Below, piece after piece: positions 58,911 to 64,000 of a DNA stretch of 64,000 nucleotides; the first letter of the stretch is position 1; each line of letters starts with the position of its first letter. The stretch spans positions 1,370,877 to 1,434,876 of the forward strand of contig MNCI01010443.1 of assembly GCA_015680685.1 (NCBI GenBank), read 5' to 3'. The DNA is from Gnetum montanum (lineage: Eukaryota > Streptophyta > Gnetopsida > Gnetales > Gnetaceae). Below the pieces are notes generated by a model, which was not told where the DNA came from, made no database searches, and saw only the letters and a list, made by a program, of their open reading frames with translations. A program made the position numbers and the translations under genes.

Positions 58911-61900
58911 ATGGACTGCCAACATTTAACCACACCATTAATCATTGATGGACCATACGTTAAAATTACAAGAGACATTAACATAAATCTCATCAACTTG
59001 AGCTCACCAACGGACAACGCAATCATAGCCTCAACACAGCAAGTAATAGACGATTACAAAGGCATGACAAAATTCCTTGACATAGAGGCCAAGAATATCA
59101 CTGAAGACCCATTGTCTGAAACTTCCATCATCATGCCCGATGGAGAAACTAAAATTTTAAAGTTAAGCACCTTATTACAACCACCATTAGCCCAAAGCAT
59201 TGAGAACGTGCTTAGGGAAAACATGAAAGCATTCTCTTGGTCCTACATGGACATGCTCGGGTTAGACCCATGAATTGTCCAACACAATATTATCCTTGAC
59301 CCAAAGTTGAGACTAGTAAAACAAAGAGCGCGAAAGGTTAAACCCGAGGTAGCATTAGCAGTTCGCAATGAGATCACCAAGCTTTATCAGGCGGGTTTCA
59401 TTCGGGCTGTCGATTAAGCCGAGTGGGTGTCTAACATGGTCATTGTTCTGAAGAAGAACGGAAGCATTCGTTTGTGCATTGACTTCCGGGACTTAAATGT
59501 TGCAACCATAAAGGACGATTTTCCTCTACCCAGCATCGATCAACTTGTTGATTCAACTGCTGGGCACGCGCTATTATCCTTCATGGATGGCTTCTCAGGA
59601 TACAATCAAATACGTATCAACCCAGAACATCAGCTTCGGAAAACCTTTATGACACCATGGGGAACCTTTTGTTACACAATGATGTCCTTTCGTCTCAATA
59701 ACATTGGGGCCACGTATCAAAGAGCGATGACATTTATCTTTAGCGACTACATACTACACTCACTCAATGATTACGTGGATGACATTGTGGTTAAGTCAAA
59801 AATGGAGGAACAACATGTACAAGATCTCGATTTAGTATTAAAACGTTGTCTAAAGTACGAACTGAGGCTTAACCCAAAAAAATGTGTCTTCGGCATCAAA
59901 ACAGGTAAAATGCTTGGATTTATAGCATCAAAAGCAAGGATACGAGTAGACCCCGATAAGGTTAAGGCCATAATAAACCTGAAACCACCAGACAACCTTA
60001 CTGAACTTCAAGGTCTACAAGGTAGATTAGAGTTCATCAGGTGCTTCATAGAAAAACTGACAGATAAACTAAAACCCATGAACCACCTGTTACGCAAGAA
60101 CGTACATTTTGAATGGACTCCGCAGTGTCAACAGGCATTCGATGACATTAAAACGGCACTTGCCCGGCTACCCACAGTTTATCCACCTCAAAATGATAAA
60201 CCATTCTACATCTACCTTGCTACTTCGGATTAATCTATCACATCTATGCTTTGCCAGAAACACGATGACGGAACTGATGTCCCTGTATATTACCTGAGCC
60301 ACGCATTAGTCGCCCATGAGAAAAGGTACAACGACATGGAGAAGTCATGTTTAGCTTTGGTCTTTTCTTTAAGAAAATGGCGACATTACCTCTTCCGTAA
60401 CCAGGTTTACATAATTTGCAAGGACAATGTACTGAGAGCCATAACAGGGAATATTTACAAAACAAGTCGAATAGCCTGGTGGAAGGCCATGATAGCCGAT
60501 TTTTACCTGTACTACGTAGCGCAATCATCAGTTAAGGGCCAAGCTATAGTAAATCAAATGGCAACATCACCAATGCACGACCAAGCGACTATAGACCCAG
60601 ACTTCCTAGATGATAATATAAGCGCCATAGACATAGTGCCCGACGACTACGATGCTATGTTGAACTTTGATGGGGCATCTACCTCTCGAGGAGGAAGTGC
60701 AACCACTATCATCACCTATCCCTCTGGGGAGATCCAACCCTTTGCCTATTGTTTCGACTTTCCTTGTACGAACAACATAGCAGAGTATGAAGGTCTCCTT
60801 AGAGGTCTCATGGTAGCTTTGGCTTTAAACATCACACGGCTTGTAGCTAGAGGGGACTCGCAATTGGTCGTAAACCAAGTCACGGATGTCTATACATGCA
60901 AAGCCCAACATCTACAACCATACTGCGACTTGGCAAAACACCTAATGAGGCGATTCGAAAACATTGATGTGCAACACGTCTCCAGAAATGATAACACCAT
61001 CGCAGATGCGTTAGCCACATTAGCACTAAACATATCGCCAGACATGTTCCATGCATTACCAAGCTCCATAACCAGCTGTGCTGAACCAATCACTGACACC
61101 CTTGACATGTTGCCAATCGCATCTGTTAGTTCAACACATGTGGTAGAATGGTACAATGACATAAAAGAATACCTTCTACACGGTGAAACACCATGACATC
61201 TAACAAATGCACAGAGAGACGCAATGCGGAAACGTTCTAAGCAATATACCTTGGTAGGGAACACACTGTGCCAACGATCCTACGAAGGAATATTGCTAAC
61301 ATGCATTAGTAGTACCAATGCCCACACTATTGTTGAATAGGTACATGAAGGATTATCTGGAGGACACATAGCGCCAAAAGCCATGGCAACGAAAATCAGG
61401 TGCTTGGGCTATTATTGGCCACACATGGAATAGGACTGCCTCACCAAAGTTAAAACATGTAGTACTTGTCAAAAACATAGCAATCTGATACATGTCCCAC
61501 CGAATGAGTTGCATACAACACAAATCACATGGCCCTTTCAAAAGTGGGGGTTGGACCTCGTTGGTCAGATAACCCCCTCATCTTTCGCGGGCCATAGTTT
61601 CATTATAACTACCACAGAATACTTCACGAAGTGGGTAGAAGCTGCTCCGCTTCGAAAAACTACATCCAAGCACGTGTGCAATTTCATTCTAGAAAACATT
61701 GTAACCTGCTTTGGCACTCCCATGGCAATCATCACTGACAATGGGCCACAATTTAGTAGCGCCGAAACCAAAGCCTTTTGTGAGAATTTAGGGATCAAAC
61801 ACTCGTTTTCATCCCCTTACTATCCTCAAAGCAATGGACAAGCAGAGGTGATAAACAAGATAATTATTACAATACTTAAGAAAATGCTTACCCAGAGCAA

Positions 61901-62387
61901 AAGAAAATGGCACGAACAATTGGTATACACATTGTGGGCATACCGCACTACGCACTGAACTTCGACAGGTAAGACAACATACAGTCTTGTTTACGGTTCA
62001 GAAGCTGTTTTACCTTTGGAACTACAGGTACCATCTTTAAGGATCATACTTTCTGGGCTCCTCGACGACGGTTAAAACAATGATCTACGCGTCATTGATC
62101 TTAACTCGGTGGAGGAAGAATGTGTGCGCCCCCTCGATCAGATCGAATGGTACCAAAAATAACAATGGCAATGACATCAGCATGACATCAACAAGCGCCC
62201 TATCAAAGAAGGAGACCTCGTGCTTACAGCCGTTCGGGAACACCCGGACAAGTTCTCAGCTAACTGGGAAGGTCCTTACTTAGTCATTAAAGCATTTGAC
62301 AATGGAGCGTTCAAACTAGCTGACATGGAAGAAAACGAGCTGGCCAACCTGACCAATCACTTGTACCTAAAACTGTTTCACGTTTGA
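58911..62387 (+). pseudogene. pol: Tat-type pol of element E, best preserved in the window
   Basis: The ATG lies 11 bases after AG (58,898-58,899). Reverse transcriptase has CIDFRDLN near 59,480 and YVDD at 59,772-59,783. The first RNase H starts near 60,205 (FYIYLATSD). The second RNase H-like domain has FDGAST near 60,667, EYEGL near 60,784, GDSQLVVNQ near 60,852 and ADALATLAL near 61,005. The integrase zinc finger includes CSTCQKH near 61,457. The catalytic acidic triad lies in GLDL (near 61,550), TDNGPQF (near 61,735) and NGQAEV (near 61,835). The C-terminal NWEGPY is near 62,263. About eight single stops and one or two frameshifts interrupt an otherwise continuous frame. Confidence 0.95.
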
Positions 62388-62399
62388 AGTATGAACTCA

Positions 62400-62705
62400 G
62401 GTACGTGCAAGTCTTGGAATCATGACTATAAACTAATACCACAGCTCGTCCTGGGATCATGACTATAAACTGATACCCCATAGTGTCCGCAATGACGATA
62501 AACTAGCACCCTTCCGGCATGACAGTACATTGCCTCCGTCACAACCGTCAGAGTCCGCTAAGACTATAAACTAGCTTGCCTCCTCATAGTCCACTAAGAC
62601 TAAAAACTGGCAATGTAACATCCGCAACAACGCTAAACAGGCAATGTCCAATGGGTTACGACATAAAACTAACCCATGGTAGTCCGCCAAGACTATAAAC
62701 TAGCA
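62400..62705 (+). repeat. Minisatellite behind pol of element E
   Basis: Eight or nine units of 30-40 bases with the core 'gactataaactagcac', starting 13 bases after the pol stop. Confidence 0.85.
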
Positions 62706-63629
62706 GGTTCATCACTGGTTCATCAATCTACTGCCACATTTATGCTACATCACTGCATCACCCGCCATCAGGAGATCCTACCAAAGTTGTTGCTATTGAC
62801 ATACAATGTACCGCCGTGTAAGTCTGAGCTCGCTCATTCATTCATTGTTTTCTTATTTCCTTGGAGTTGTGTTTGCAGGATGACACCTAGAGGTTTTCGC
62901 ATAAGAGTGCATCTCATCGCAAGCGACAAGATGAGAAAATGTTCATAGCACACATGACGAGACTAAATCAAACCGTTCACTAGTACATCCTCATTCACCG
63001 ACTCATCCCCTATCCGTTCACCAACACGTTTTATTCCTTCACACCTTTGATATGCCTAGTACACCCACAATTTTTAACATGTTGTCACGTATTTTCACAA
63101 ATGAGTACAAAATCAATGCAAAGCTTACGATTTGAAAAAAAAAAGAGCGAGACTCCTGGCACTTCCCATGTAAGCCCCAGGCGGGAAGGTAGTGGTCTCA
63201 AAACCAAGTACTCATGTCCAAAACGGTCAAGAAGCATCTAGCCGCATGGCTTTGGCTCTCCACCAATGGATCCCCCCTAAACATTGAACACGGGCCCTGT
63301 TCCTCCAAAGCATGTAACACACCTCCCTGTGGCTTTGGTCTTGCCAACAAGTGCTCTTGAACACTAACCAGGAGCCTTGTTCCGCCAAAGGATGCCCATC
63401 GCATGTCTGAACTCTGAGTCTGCTAAACAATGGCTATTGACAAGGACCAGCATGCCACACACCCGAGCACCCCATCTCCCAACATAATTTCTTGGGGAGT
63501 TGCCACTCCCCATAATCTCTCTGCTCCTATCAGCTACAAATTTTCCTTTTTTGATTCCATGTACTACTGAACACGGTGCGATGACATCTAGTCAAGTGGC
63601 AAAGAACAAAGTCTATATCAAGTTGCTTG
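62706..63629 (+). other. 3' non-coding region of element E
   Basis: It contains the block TTGTGTTTGCAG at 62,867-62,878 followed by an ATG at 62,880 and a frame of 22 codons, matched in A and B. The rest aligns in patches with G's 3' internal sequence (46,171-46,552). No clear polypurine tract and no larger gene. Confidence 0.55.
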
Positions 63630-63709
63630 TGGTGTTTTGCACTTCTTTGTCGACGCTTCTCGGGTCGATTCCTCCAAGCATCAACAAAGAGGGTCCAGTG
63701 AAACACCAT
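63630..63709 (+). promoter_or_regulatory. Conserved hairpin at LTR start, element E copy
   Basis: Outer arms TGGTGTTT and AAACACCA; inner arms CTTTGTCGACGCTT and AAGCATCAACAAAG. Three inner pairs differ from B while pairing is kept. Confidence 0.7.
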
Positions 63710-64000
63710 AAAATTCTGAGCTTGGTACTTCCCCAGCAAGAAGCAGGTCCCTGGGACCCACAAACGGCCACGGCTACATTTGGTGTCGCACATTGCAACT
63801 TCAGGAATCAAGAGGCCGAATTTTCACTAAGTATGCACCACCAGCGTATACGCCCAGTGTATACACCCAGCGTATACGCCCGACATCCCCAGCGTATACG
63901 CCCAACGCAGACATCCGACTTACGCGCCCGATGTACACGCCTCGCCTGTATGCTCGGCACCATAGATGCACACGTCCAACGATGAAGTCTTAATGACAGA
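63630..64000 (+). mobile_element. 3' LTR of element E (cut by window end)
   Basis: Starts with the full hairpin (63,630-63,709) and then matches the 5' LTR from 50,701 on, with a few base differences and some changes in the GCGTATACGC array at 63,840-63,960. Confidence 0.85.

Noticed and set aside
58911-62387. Endogenous pararetrovirus (caulimovirus-type) origin of the reverse transcriptase
   Set aside because: Integrase, LTRs, primer binding sites and a second RNase H-like domain are present; there is no movement protein or viral coat region.

Overview
The window is eukaryotic, from a land plant. It is almost entirely stacked and nested LTR retrotransposons of the Ty3/Gypsy superfamily, and I found no host gene, tRNA or rRNA. 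The polymerase proteins have the Tat-clade layout: reverse transcriptase, RNase H, a second RNase H-like domain, then integrase. The heavy, old decay and the large amount of non-coding element sequence suggest a big repeat-rich genome, possibly a gymnosperm. The species cannot be told from the sequence.

Layout. Element A (pol on +) fills 1 to 10,311 and its 5' end is outside the window. Element B (+) runs from about 10,312 to about 23,250. A fragment of an inverted LTR (X) follows, then element C (pol on -) from 23,552 to about 50,697. A 14.1-kb composite insertion at 34,171-48,294 splits C. It consists of complete element D (-) joined to the 3' end of another element, G (+). Element E (+) occupies 50,698 to 64,000 and runs off the right edge. 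An 875-base run of N lies inside E.

Element plan read across all copies: LTR, primer binding site, gag-protease, a TTAAACTAG-type minisatellite, a long spacer, pol, a second minisatellite, a 3' non-coding stretch with a conserved hairpin, LTR. In A, B, C and E (not D) the spacer carries a gene in the opposite orientation to pol. It has its own TATA box, an ATG and about seven exons with GT-AG introns. Three exons have identical lengths in A and C (119, 450 and 275 bases). Exons 2-3 resemble the FCP1/NIF-type (CTD-phosphatase-like, HAD fold) domain of plant proteins, with its catalytic motifs lost. Because the gene is antisense to the genomic RNA, its introns would survive retrotransposition.

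At the far end of the spacer every pol reading frame starts 9-11 bases after a splice-acceptor-like AG. This suggests that the spacer is an Ogre-type intron between protease and reverse transcriptase, with the antisense gene nested in it.

All copies are broken by stops and frameshifts. Most stops fit C-to-T or G-to-A decay at CAA, CAG, CGA and TGG codons. Element E is the best-preserved pol and D the best-preserved gag-protease.
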